Source of the DNA: Streptomyces sp. PR69
Lineage (GTDB): Bacteria; Actinomycetota; Actinomycetes; Streptomycetales; Streptomycetaceae
Direction of reading: 5' to 3'
Length of the DNA stretch: 64,000 nt
Assembly (NCBI RefSeq): GCF_026420845.1
Contig: NZ_JAOWCB010000007.1
Location: 186,001 to 250,000, forward strand
Positions 53,628 to 62,285 of the stretch are shown in pieces. Each line of letters opens with the position of its first letter. Positions within the stretch are counted from its first letter, which is position 1. The translations under genes were made by a program, and so were the position numbers. Below the pieces are notes generated by a model. That model searched no databases and had not been told where the DNA came from. It saw only the letters and a list, made by a program, of their open reading frames with translations.

Positions 53628-55381
53628 CAGTACTTACGCTCCATCGGCTGGTAGCGGGTCTGGACGACCGGCTTGTAGTCGAGACGGACGGTCTCGGAGC
53701 CGTCGTCGCCGACCTCGCGGTACGCCATGGTGTGGCGCATGAAGTTGACGTCGTCGCGGTTCGGGTAGTCCTCGCGGTAATGGCCGCCGCGCGACTCCTT
53801 GCGGGCGAGGGCGGAGACGGCCATCACCTCGGCCAGGTCGAGCAGGTTGCCCAGCTCGATGGCCTCCAGCAGGTCCGTGTTGAAACGCTTGCCCTTGTCC
53901 TGGATGGCGACGTTCCTGTACCGCTCGCGCAGCTCGCCGATCTTCTCGACCGCGGTCTTGATCGTCTGCTCGGTGCGGAACACCATGACGTTGGCGTCCA
54001 TGGTCTCCTGCAGCTCGCGGCGGATGTCCGCGACCCGCTCACTGCCGGTGGAGGTGCGCAGCCGCTCGACCTGCTCGGCGACGAGCGACTCCGGGTCCTC
54101 GGGCAGCTCGACGTAGTCGTTCTTCGCCGCGTACTCGGCGGCGGCGATGCCCGCGCGGCGGCCGAAGACGTTGATGTCGAGCAGCGAGTTGGTGCCCAGG
54201 CGGTTGGCGCCGTGCACCGAGACACAGGCGACCTCGCCGGCGGCGTACAGGCCCGGCACGACGGTGGTGTTGTCGGCCAGCACCTCGCCCTCGACGTTGG
54301 TCGGGATGCCGCCCATCGCGTAGTGCGCGGTCGGCTGGATCGGGATCGGGTCCGTGTACGGCTCGATGCCCAGGTAGGTGCGCGCGAACTCCGTGATGTC
54401 CGGGAGCTTGGCGTCCAGCTGCTCCGGCGGCAGATGGGTCAGGTCCAGATAGACGTGGTCGCCCTCGGGGCCGCAGCCGCGGCCCTCGCGGATCTCCGTG
54501 TAGATGGAGCGGGAGACGACGTCGCGCGAGGCGAGGTCCTTCATGACGGGCGCGTACTTCTCCATGAAGCGCTCGCCGTCCTTGTTGCGCAGGATGCCGC
54601 CCTCGCCGCGGGCGCCCTCGGTGAGCAGGATGCCCATGCGCCAGATGCCCGTCGGGTGGAACTGGAAGAACTCCATGTCCTCCAGCGGCAGGCCGCGCCG
54701 GTAGCAGGCGGCCTGGCCGTCACCGGTGAGGGTGTGGGCGTTGGACGTCACCTTGAAGAACTTGCCGGTGCCGCCGGAGGCGTAGATGACCGCCTTCGCC
54801 TGGAAGACATGGATCTCGCCGGTGGCCAGCTCGTACGCCACGACGCCGGCGGACCTCTTGACTCCGTCGACCTCGGTGATCAGCTGGTCCAGGACGTAGA
54901 ACTCGTTGAAGAACTCCACGCCCTCCTTGACGCAGTTCTGGTACAGCGTCTGGAGGATCATATGGCCGGTGCGGTCCGCGGCGTAGCAGGACCGGCGGAC
55001 CGGGGCCTCGCCGTGGTTGCGGCTGTGGCCGCCGAAGCGGCGCTGGTCGATGGTGCCGTTCGGGGTGCGGTTGAACGGCAGGCCCATCTTCTCCAGGTCG
55101 AGGACGGCGTCGATGGCCTCCTTCGCCAGGATCTCGGCGGCGTCCTGGTCGACCAGGTAGTCACCGCCCTTGACCGTGTCGAAGGTGTGCCACTCCCAGT
55201 TGTCCTCCTCCACATTGGCCAGCGCGGCGGCCATGCCGCCCTGCGCGGCGCCCGTGTGGGAGCGGGTGGGGTAGAGCTTGGTCAGCACGGCGGTGCGGCT
55301 GCGCTTCGTCGCCTCGATCGCGGCGCGCATCCCGGCGCCGCCCGCGCCGACGATGACGGTGTCGTACTTGTGGATCTTCAT
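53627..55381 (-). CDS. sdhA: Succinate dehydrogenase flavoprotein subunit
   Basis: The 584-residue subunit oxidises succinate to fumarate. It has the FAD motif DTVIVGAGGAGMRAAIEATK, SHTGAAQGGMAAAL with the FAD-linking His, active-site HPTGIWRMGILLTEGARGEG, and the conserved Arg region (ASRDVVSRSIYTEIREGRGC). The length is standard. It lies between sdhD and sdhB with minimal spacing. Confidence 0.97.
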   Translation of the reverse strand: MKIHKYDTVIVGAGGAGMRAAIEATKRSRTAVLTKLYPTRSHTGAAQGGMAAALANVEEDNWEWHTFDTVKGGDYLVDQDAAEILAKEAIDAVLDLEKMGLPFNRTPNGTIDQRRFGGHSRNHGEAPVRRSCYAADRTGHMILQTLYQNCVKEGVEFFNEFYVLDQLITEVDGVKRSAGVVAYELATGEIHVFQAKAVIYASGGTGKFFKVTSNAHTLTGDGQAACYRRGLPLEDMEFFQFHPTGIWRMGILLTEGARGEGGILRNKDGERFMEKYAPVMKDLASRDVVSRSIYTEIREGRGCGPEGDHVYLDLTHLPPEQLDAKLPDITEFARTYLGIEPYTDPIPIQPTAHYAMGGIPTNVEGEVLADNTTVVPGLYAAGEVACVSVHGANRLGTNSLLDINVFGRRAGIAAAEYAAKNDYVELPEDPESLVAEQVERLRTSTGSERVADIRRELQETMDANVMVFRTEQTIKTAVEKIGELRERYRNVAIQDKGKRFNTDLLEAIELGNLLDLAEVMAVSALARKESRGGHYREDYPNRDDVNFMRHTMAYREVGDDGSETVRLDYKPVVQTRYQPMERKY

Positions 55382-55406
55382 GACGTGGATTACCTCAGCC
55401 CCGTGC

Positions 55407-55892
55407 CTAGCGGATGTTCGGGTCGAAGGTGAAGATCACCAGCGTGCCCAGAAGGATGGTGAACACCGTGGCGGTGTACAGCAGGCCCTTGAGCCACAGG
55501 CGGGTGTTCGGCCGCTCCGCGTAGTCGTTGATGACCGTGCGGAGGCCGTTCGCGCCGTGCAGCATCGCCAGCCACAGCATCAGCAGGTCCCAGACCTGCC
55601 AGAACGGGGACGCCCAGCGGCCGGCCACAAAGGCGAAGCCGATCTTGCTCACGCCGCCGTCCAGCACCAGCTGGATCACCAGATGGCCGATGACCAGGAC
55701 CACCAGCACGATGCCGGACAGCCGCATAAACAGCCAGGCGGCCATCTCGAAGTTGCCGCGCGTGGAGCGCGGGGTCTTGGCGGTGCGCTTGCGCGGCGCC
55801 TCGATGACGGGCGCGGGGTTGTCCACGTCGTAGAGGGACACGCCCTCCACGGAACCCACGGCGGAAGAAGCGGTAGAGGTGTCAGCAGACAT
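55407..55892 (-). CDS. sdhD: Succinate dehydrogenase membrane anchor subunit
   Basis: The 161-residue protein has a polar N-terminus and three membrane segments (AAWLFMRLSGIVLVVLVIGH; VWDLLMLWLAMLHGANGLR; GLLYTATVFTILLGTLVIF). The His in MLHGANGLR and nearby residues are in position for haem b/quinone contact. It lies 8 bases after sdhC and 25 bases before sdhA. Confidence 0.93.
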   Translation of the reverse strand: MSADTSTASSAVGSVEGVSLYDVDNPAPVIEAPRKRTAKTPRSTRGNFEMAAWLFMRLSGIVLVVLVIGHLVIQLVLDGGVSKIGFAFVAGRWASPFWQVWDLLMLWLAMLHGANGLRTVINDYAERPNTRLWLKGLLYTATVFTILLGTLVIFTFDPNIR

Positions 55893-55900
55893 ATGCGGCC

Positions 55901-56281
55901 TCAGCTCCCGAATACTTCACGTGCGGCGTGCCCGAGGACCGGGTACAGGGCGCCCGCCATCAGGACGAGCCAGATGCCCATCACGGTCCACAGCATCTGC
56001 TTCTGGTAGCGCGGGCCCTTGGACCAGAAGTCCACGGCGATCACTCGCAGGCCGTTCAGCGCGTGGAAGAGAATCGCGGCCACCAGGCCGTATTCGAGCA
56101 GTGCGACGATCGGCGTCTTGTACGTGGCGACAACCCGGTCGTAGGCCTCGGGGGAGACACGGACGAGAGCGGTGTCGAGCACATGGACGAACAGGAAGAA
56201 GAAAATGAGGACGCCGGTGACTCGGTGAGCCACCCAGGACCACATTCCTTCCCGGCCGCGGTACAGCGTTCCAGCCGGCAC
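55901..56281 (-). CDS. sdhC: Succinate dehydrogenase cytochrome b556 subunit
   Basis: The 126-residue protein has MWSWVAHRVTGVLIFFFLFV with the family Arg-x-T-G, FVHVLDTALVRVSPEAYD, and ILFHALNGLRVIAVDF with a haem-ligand His. The GTG start (VPAGTLYRGREG) has GGAGG 8 bases upstream and gives the usual Streptomyces length; the frame extends upstream without homology. It is the first gene of the sdh operon. Confidence 0.95.
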   Translation of the reverse strand: MPAGTLYRGREGMWSWVAHRVTGVLIFFFLFVHVLDTALVRVSPEAYDRVVATYKTPIVALLEYGLVAAILFHALNGLRVIAVDFWSKGPRYQKQMLWTVMGIWLVLMAGALYPVLGHAAREVFGS

Positions 56282-56447
56282 GGATGAACCCTCCGGGAGC
56301 GGGATTGGGGCCTGCCGGCTTGGGATGTCGGTCGGGCCCGGCCGGGTACGGTCCACCGGCCCTGGCCATCGTAGCGACGAGTTGTCGGTTCGCTCGCGCG
56401 GGGTCCGCAGGTGTGATCAAACCGGCAATCAAACAGCCACGGACGGG

Positions 56448-57146
56448 CTATCGGCGGACGGGCTGCCGGGCGGGCGCGCCGTCGGCGGTCGCCTCGCCCG
56501 GGGAGGCGCTGTCGGCGGACGGGCTGTCGGCGGGTGCGGTCAGCTCCGGGTGGGTCAGCTCATACGCCAGCCGGGAGCGGGCGGTCCCGCGCAGTTCCTC
56601 GGCCGCCTCGGCGCGCTCCTCGTCCGGGTCGTTGGCCAGCCGCCGGCGGATGCCCGTGAGCACCAGGTTCAGGTAATCCTCGGGGGCATGGCCTTCCAGG
56701 CAGATCACAAAGGCGTGGCCGAATCTACTCTCGTACGCGGCATGGGCGGCGGCCAGCGCGGTGTGGGCGGCGGGCGGCGCGTCCGGGTGCAGCCCGGCGG
56801 AGGACTCGCAGGCCAGGGCCTCGGCCACATCGGCGGGGGACAGGTCATAGCTCGCCTCGTCGGCCGCGGCGAGCAGGGCGTCCAGATCGGGGTAGGGCCG
56901 GTGCGCCGCCACGCGCTGCGCCCAGCGCAGACTGCCGCAGCAGTAGAGGAGCAGCTCCTCGGCCTCCTCGGCGGAGGCGGCGTTGAAAAGCCGCAGGCCG
57001 GCTTTGGCGCAGCGTTGGCCCGGTATGGTCGGCGATCGCTTCGGGGGGCCTTCGTGGGCTTCGCTGGACAGCGGGGGCTCCTCGAAGAAAAAGGAGGGGC
57101 GGCGGGTCGACAGAGAAGAGGGAGGCAGCGGGGGAGCGGTTCGCAA
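56448..57146 (-). CDS. 2-oxo-4-hydroxy-4-carboxy-5-ureidoimidazoline (OHCU) decarboxylase
   Basis: The protein matches the OHCU decarboxylase family of the uric acid to allantoin pathway. It has LRLFNAASAEEAEELLLYCC, RWAQRVAAHRPYPDLDALLA with the catalytic His, DLSPADVAEALACESS, and YESRFGHAFVICLEGHAPED. The C-terminal 40 residues are a Ser/Ala/Pro-rich tail. The start is uncertain: the frame is open to 57389 and offers TTG at 57146 and GTG at 57194, neither with a good Shine-Dalgarno. I chose the TTG because family sequence begins shortly after it. Confidence 0.75.
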   Translation of the reverse strand: MRTAPPLPPSSLSTRRPSFFFEEPPLSSEAHEGPPKRSPTIPGQRCAKAGLRLFNAASAEEAEELLLYCCGSLRWAQRVAAHRPYPDLDALLAAADEASYDLSPADVAEALACESSAGLHPDAPPAAHTALAAAHAAYESRFGHAFVICLEGHAPEDYLNLVLTGIRRRLANDPDEERAEAAEELRGTARSRLAYELTHPELTAPADSPSADSASPGEATADGAPARQPVRR

Positions 57147-57295
57147 CGTTATCCAGGCGTAACGCAAGCTGTCCGACGGATGCGCGATTTTCACCCGGAT
57201 GGGAGAGTTCCGAGTTATGTCGTGGACGATGGAGAGGGGTGCTTCATCGGCTTTAGGGGGTTTGGCGGATTTGGGCAGAGTATGGAGGTGTTCGA

Positions 57296-59038
57296 GTGAT
57301 ACGGCACTCGTGGCGGTCGAGGGATGCGCACGGTACGCAAGCTGAGCGGCCGCCGGGCTCCCGGAGCGCACGGCACGCACGGCGCGCACGGCGCGGGGCC
57401 CGTGCGGCGGGCGCGGCCGCCGCGGCGGTCACCGCGGGCGCGCTGGTGCTGACCGGCTGTTCCGGGCAGGGCGCGAACGGCGACGGAGCGGAAGACGGAA
57501 CCGGCGGCCAGGCCGACGCCAAGGCCCGCCCATCGGCCCCTTCGACTCCTGACGCCCCTTCCGCCTCCCCGTCCCCTCCAGCCCCGTCGCCCACCTACGC
57601 CCTCTCCGCCGCCCCCGATGTCATTCCGGCGGTGCGCGAGCACGAGCCCGCCCGCGGGCCCGGCTGGAGCCGGACCGCGGACAGCGCCGTGGTCGTCGCC
57701 CCGGGCAGCGAGGCGGCGCTCGCCGACGAGGCGCGGCTGATAGCCGGCGAACTGAAGATCGCGTACCGGGGCGCCGCGCCCGCCGGGCCCGGCGATGTGC
57801 AGCTGGCGCTCGCCTCCGGCGCGGAGCAGGGAGCGGGCCCGGAGTCGTACACCCTGGCCACCCGTGAGGGGAAGGTCACCGTCACCGGCCAGGACGAGGC
57901 CGGTGTCTTCTATGGCACCCGCACGCTGAAGCAGGCCGTGCGCAGCGGCGGCATCATGCCGGAGGGCACCATACGGGACCGCCCCGACCGGCCGCAGCGC
58001 GGACTGATGGTCGACATCGCGCGCAAGCACTTCACCGCGGACTGGATCGAGGACCGGCTGCGCGAGATGGCCGATCTCAAGCTCAACCAGCTCGGCCTGC
58101 ACTTCTCCGACGACCAGGGCTTCCGCATCGCCTCAGACTCCCACCCCGAGGTCGTCTCCGCGCAGCATCTGACCAAGGACGAGGTCCGCCGCATCCTGGC
58201 ACTGGCCGAATCCCTGCACATCACCGTCATCCCGGAGATCGACTCCCCCGGCCATCTGGGCGCGGTGCTCAAGGCACACCCCTCGCTCCAGCTGCGCAGC
58301 GCGGCCGGCACCCCGCGGCAGGGGGCGATCGACATCTCCAAGCCGGAGTCGGCGCGGATCGTGGACGATCTGCTGCGCGAGTACGCGGAGCTGTTCCCGG
58401 GCGGGTACTTCCACATCGGCGCGGACGAGTACCAGGCGCTGACCGTCAGCAGCCCCGAGGCCTCCTACCCGCAGCTCGCGCAGGCCGCCCAGCAGCGGTA
58501 CGGCTCCGGCGCGAAGGTCAAGGACCTGGCGACGGGCTGGCTGAACGACCGCGCCGCCGTCGTCCGCGAGGCCGGCAAGCAGCCCAAGGCGTGGAACGAC
58601 GGCTTCTTCCGCGACGGCGCGGTCACCGGCGACAAGACCATCGAGGTCGAGTACTGGACGGGCAAGGAGTACGGCGCGCGCCAGCCGGCGGAGTATCTGC
58701 GCGAGGGCCGCAAGGTGGTCAACGTCAACGACGAGTACCTCTACTACGTGCTCGGCGAGCCCAACGACTTCACCTACCCGACCGGCAAGCGGATCTACGA
58801 GGAGTGGAACCCGCTGGTGCTGCGCGGCTCGGACGCGGTGCCGAAGGAGTACGCGGACCAGATCCTCGGCGGCCGGTTCGCGATCTGGTGCGATCTGGCC
58901 GGCTCCCAGACTCAGGACCAGATCGCCCGCGCCATCGCACTGCCCCTGGCGGCCACGGCCCAGAAGATCTGGGATCCGCGCACCCCGGAGCGGGACTGGA
59001 ACGACTTCCGCGCACTCGCGGAGAAGGTGGCGGAGTAG
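57296..59038 (+). CDS. Beta-N-acetylhexosaminidase, GH20, lipoprotein
   Basis: The 580-residue protein has an Arg-rich signal and lipobox (AGALVLTGC, Cys near 52), a Pro/Ser linker, a GH20b N-terminal domain, and the GH20 catalytic barrel (LMVDIARKHFTADWIEDRLR; LKLNQLGLHFSDDQGFRIAS; VIPEIDSPGHLGAVLKAHPS; GGYFHIGADEYQALT, carrying the catalytic Asp-Glu pair). It should remove terminal N-acetylglucosamine or N-acetylgalactosamine at the cell surface. GGAGG lies 7 bases before the GTG. Confidence 0.92.
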   Translation: MIRHSWRSRDAHGTQAERPPGSRSARHARRARRGARAAGAAAAAVTAGALVLTGCSGQGANGDGAEDGTGGQADAKARPSAPSTPDAPSASPSPPAPSPTYALSAAPDVIPAVREHEPARGPGWSRTADSAVVVAPGSEAALADEARLIAGELKIAYRGAAPAGPGDVQLALASGAEQGAGPESYTLATREGKVTVTGQDEAGVFYGTRTLKQAVRSGGIMPEGTIRDRPDRPQRGLMVDIARKHFTADWIEDRLREMADLKLNQLGLHFSDDQGFRIASDSHPEVVSAQHLTKDEVRRILALAESLHITVIPEIDSPGHLGAVLKAHPSLQLRSAAGTPRQGAIDISKPESARIVDDLLREYAELFPGGYFHIGADEYQALTVSSPEASYPQLAQAAQQRYGSGAKVKDLATGWLNDRAAVVREAGKQPKAWNDGFFRDGAVTGDKTIEVEYWTGKEYGARQPAEYLREGRKVVNVNDEYLYYVLGEPNDFTYPTGKRIYEEWNPLVLRGSDAVPKEYADQILGGRFAIWCDLAGSQTQDQIARAIALPLAATAQKIWDPRTPERDWNDFRALAEKVAE

Positions 59039-59145
59039 CGGGCTGAGCTGCGGATTCGTTATCAGAAGTGGATGGACGATCACTGTCGTGTCCACGTAGA
59101 GTCCGCGGGCCTTCACCGAATCTGCACCTGGGGGGTCTGTCCGGC

Positions 59146-59961
59146 ATGCTCTGCCCCGAATGCCAGTCGAATACGGCCAGTACGGCTGATGCGGCGAACG
59201 CGACGGCGAAGGAGGGCGGGCGCTGCGACGCATGCGCGCCCGCCGCTCCCGTGCCGCCGCCGCAGCCGCCCGCGCCGATGTGGGCGGGGCTGCGCTCGCC
59301 GATCGGGCTGTCGCGTGCCGTGGTGGCGCTGCTGTCGGCAGTCATCGCCGCGGACGTCTGCGCTCTGGCGGCCTCCGTCAATATGTGGCGGCTCGCCGGG
59401 ATCATGACGGACGGGGACGCCGCCGTCTTCAGCGAGCAGGACGCCGAGCTGGCGGATCTGATGATGGCGGTCACCTCCGTCTTCCAGGGGCTGGCCTACC
59501 TGGCGACCGTGGTGCTGTTCATCATCTGGTTCTTCCGCGTGCGCAAGAACGCGGGCGTCTTCGCGCCCGGCCTGATGACCCGGGGCCCGGGCTGGGCGAT
59601 CGGGGCGTAGTTCATCCCCATCGCCAATCTCTGGCTGCCACGCGGAGTCGCCGTCGAGACGTGGAGGGCGAGCCGGCCCGACGCCCTTGCCTCTGATCGC
59701 TCTCAGCCGCATACGTCGCTGAACCTCTGGTGGACGGCATGGGTCGTCAACCTCGTCTTCGACCGGTACGCAAGCCGTATGTACGACCGGGCCGAGACGG
59801 CTGAGGAGATCCGGCACGCGGCGGGACTGACCGCGGTGAGCTGTCTGCTCGACATCGTCGCCGCCGTGCTCGCCATCCTCTTCGTCCGCAGGCTCACCGC
59901 CATGCAGCACTCCAAGGCGCTCTGCGGCCCCCAGGTGGCGAATAATCCGGCCACGGTGTGA
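59146..59961 (+). pseudogene. DUF4328 membrane protein interrupted by an in-frame TAG
   Basis: The ATG at 59146 gives a protein with an N-terminal zinc-ribbon-like CPEC/CDAC pair, a Pro-rich linker and membrane segments. The frame stops at TAG 59608-59610 after GPGWAIGA. The same frame then continues FIPIANLWLPRGVAVETWRA, NLWWTAWVVNLVFDRYASRM and LLDIVAAVLAILFVRRLTAM to TGA 59961. DUF4328 proteins have a Trp at the interrupted position (A-W-F-x-P), so the TAG looks like a TGG change. The full protein would be 271 residues. Confidence 0.8.
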
Positions 59962-60153
59962 GCCCGCCGGGGGAGTGCGGGCTCACACCGGCTCAGGGCC
60001 GTGCGCCTCAACTGGGCGCTGAGCAGGCCGAGTTTGCGTGATAAGAATGTAACAGATGTGTGGCGAAAAGGTGTGCGTGTGACGCAATCAAGCCACGGGA
60101 CGCTGTAAGGCCCAGGAAGAGGAACTACCGCGTCCGCGATGGAAGGCGTCCCC

Positions 60154-60741
60154 ATGGCCCCGAAGAGCCTGACGGAACTGATCGCACAGGCGGATGAGCG
60201 AGGGTTGGCGGCGAGCGGGCTCGCCTGCCTCGACCGCTGTCTGCCGCTGCTCGTGCCCGACGAGGAGGGCGGTGAGCCGCTGCGTCCGCTGTGGGCGGGG
60301 GTCGCGGAGGGCGAGGAGGCGTGGGGCGCACGCCTCGCCGAGGTCCGTACGGCGCTCGACGGCGTCGACGCCCAGGACGACGAGGCCGTGGGCGTACGGC
60401 GGATGCTGGGCGCCGCGCCCGCCGTCTGGACGGGCGAGCAGCTGCGGGAGTGGGCCGACGGCTGTTCGGCCGCCGCGCTCCGGATCCACCGCGGACTCGA
60501 CGGCGTCGACCCGGCCGCGGACTCCGACTGGCTCGCCGGCTGCCGCGCCTCGGCGGAAGACGCCGAGGCGGACGGCCTCGGTCCTCTCGTCAAGGGTGAA
60601 CTGCGCCGCCAGCAGCAGATCCTGGAGACCCTGGACCGCACCCCGGGCACGGGCGCCCTGCGCCGGGTGCTGGACCTGTCCGCGGAGGGCCGCCGCGTCC
60701 TCGCCGCCGCGGCGTCCCGCAGGGCCCGCGTCCGGAACTGA
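60154..60741 (+). CDS. Hypothetical soluble helical protein
   Basis: The 195-residue acidic protein (MAPKSLTELIAQADERGLAA...) is alpha-helical, with several Trp-anchored segments (LRPLWAGVAEGEEAWGARL; GEQLREWADGCSAAALRIH). I do not recognise a family. The ATG at 60154 was preferred over 60139 because GGAAGG is 6-7 bases upstream. The 60 bases before it are less GC-rich and may hold the promoter. It is convergent with the next gene. Confidence 0.75.
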   Translation: MAPKSLTELIAQADERGLAASGLACLDRCLPLLVPDEEGGEPLRPLWAGVAEGEEAWGARLAEVRTALDGVDAQDDEAVGVRRMLGAAPAVWTGEQLREWADGCSAAALRIHRGLDGVDPAADSDWLAGCRASAEDAEADGLGPLVKGELRRQQQILETLDRTPGTGALRRVLDLSAEGRRVLAAAASRRARVRN

Positions 60742-60774
60742 CGGGCCGAATGCCCGCCCGCGGGGTGAGCGCGC

Positions 60775-61305
60775 TCAGTGCCCCGAGATCTCCTTCCGTG
60801 AGGTGACCTCCTGGTCCGTCAGAATGCGGAGCTCCCGGTGCTGTTCGGTGAGCAGTTTGAGGAAACCGGGTTCGGCCTGCATGACGTACCCCCGGAGCGT
60901 CTCCCCGCCGCGCAGCTCGACGCGCTCCAGGGGCACCCAGGGGGTCGTGACGGTCGCCGCCGCGATCAGCCATCCGGCCGCGATCAGCAATCCGAGACGG
61001 CGGCCGGTCCCCAGCGCCAGCCGCTGCAGCCGCCCGCCCGCCTTGGTCCCGTAGCCGATGGCGAACAGCAGCACCCCGACGGCGACGGCGATCAGCGGCA
61101 GCCACCACGCGTGGAAGGTCCAGACGTGCGCGCTGACCGCGACCAGGGCGCTGAGCAGGAGGAGGGCCCCGCTCAGCGGATCGGGCCGCCTGGACCGGCC
61201 CTCCGCCGCGGCGTCGGCCCATCGGCCGCCGGCGCATCGTCCGCCGCGGACGCTGACGCGTGTGCCGTGCGGTGGAACCGGGGGACGCGCAGGGCTCGGC
61301 ACCAT
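60775..61305 (-). CDS. Small membrane protein of unknown function
   Basis: The 176-residue protein has an Arg/Pro/Gly-rich N-terminus and three membrane segments (LSGALLLLSALVAVSAHVW; WWLPLIAVAVGVLLFAIGY; LGLLIAAGWLIAAATVTTPW), followed by a C-terminal cytoplasmic part (VELRGGETLRGYVMQAEPGF, ending TSRKEISGH). AGGA precedes the ATG at about 10 bases. A frame extension of 21 codons upstream lacks hydrophobic or family sequence. Confidence 0.75.
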   Translation of the reverse strand: MVPSPARPPVPPHGTRVSVRGGRCAGGRWADAAAEGRSRRPDPLSGALLLLSALVAVSAHVWTFHAWWLPLIAVAVGVLLFAIGYGTKAGGRLQRLALGTGRRLGLLIAAGWLIAAATVTTPWVPLERVELRGGETLRGYVMQAEPGFLKLLTEQHRELRILTDQEVTSRKEISGH

Positions 61306-61595
61306 GGGCGCGTATCCTGCCAGCGCCCGAGAGGGAGCCGAAGGACGACCGGGGCCGCCACCCCCCACAGGAGAGGCCCCGGCCGTCTTTCGGCGGGGCC
61401 GCAGTGCCGCCCCGCATCTCTCTCAGCGCCGGGAGTGCGTTTTCTGTCACACCCGGCGTCAGGCCGGCGGGTTGTTGCGATTTGTACGAGGCATGGACGT
61501 GAGGGCCGGACAGGACGTAGCGTGCTGAACCGCGCAGGACGGCGCGGCAGCACGGCAGTGGTGACCAGCTGCAGGTTTCAGGACAGGTTGAGGTA

Positions 61596-62285
61596 GTGCT
61601 GGGGGACGACGCGGAGCTGACCGTCGCTGTGCTCGCGGCACAGGACGGTGACGAGACCGCCTTCCGTACGGTGTACCGGGCCGTGCATCCGCGGCTGCTC
61701 GGGTATGTCCGGACGCTGGTCGGCGAGGCCGACGCGGAGGACGTGGCCTCTGAGGCATGGCTGCAGATCGCCCGCGACCTCGACCGCTTCAGCGGCGACG
61801 CCGACCGCTTCCGCGGCTGGGCGGCCCGCATCGCCCGCAACCGCGCCCTCGACCACATCCGGATGCGCGGGCGGCGGCCCGCCGTCGGCGGCGATGAGAC
61901 CGAGCTGACCGGCAGGCCCGCCGAGTCGGACACCGCGGACGAGGCCATGGAGGCGCTCGCCACCGACAGCACCCTGGCCCTGATCGCCCAGCTGCCGCAG
62001 GACCAGGCGGAGGCCGTCGTCCTCCGCGTCGTGGTCGGCCTCGATGCGAAGAGCGCCGCCCAGACGCTGGGCAAGCGGCCCGGGGCCGTGCGCACCGCGG
62101 CGCACCGCGGCCTCAAACGGCTCGCCGAGCTGATCGGCGCCGACCAGGTAAGTACGGGCGCGGGCTCCGCCCACCACCACGGCGCGGATCTCGACGCCGT
62201 ACCGCCGCAGCGTGGGCCCCGACCGGGCGCGACGGCACCCGCGGGTGTGACGCAATCACGCCTGCGGACGCAGAAGGACATGTGA
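61596..62285 (+). CDS. ECF-type RNA polymerase sigma factor
   Basis: The 229-residue protein has sigma region 2 (ETAFRTVYRAVHPRLLGYVR, DAEDVASEAWLQIARDLDRF, FRGWAARIARNRALDHIRM) and region 4 (LIAQLPQDQAEAVVLRVVVG, LDAKSAAQTLGKRPGAVRTA, AHRGLKRLAELI). A Gly/His/Pro-rich tail of about 40 residues follows region 4. The GTG start has GAGG close by. It overlaps the start of the next membrane-protein gene (TGATG), an arrangement typical of sigma/anti-sigma pairs. Confidence 0.92.
   Translation: MLGDDAELTVAVLAAQDGDETAFRTVYRAVHPRLLGYVRTLVGEADAEDVASEAWLQIARDLDRFSGDADRFRGWAARIARNRALDHIRMRGRRPAVGGDETELTGRPAESDTADEAMEALATDSTLALIAQLPQDQAEAVVLRVVVGLDAKSAAQTLGKRPGAVRTAAHRGLKRLAELIGADQVSTGAGSAHHHGADLDAVPPQRGPRPGATAPAGVTQSRLRTQKDM

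Noticed and set aside
52882..55432. Long plus-strand frames across sdhB-sdhA-sdhD
   Set aside because: Antisense shadows of the sdh operon; composition and lack of motifs rule them out.
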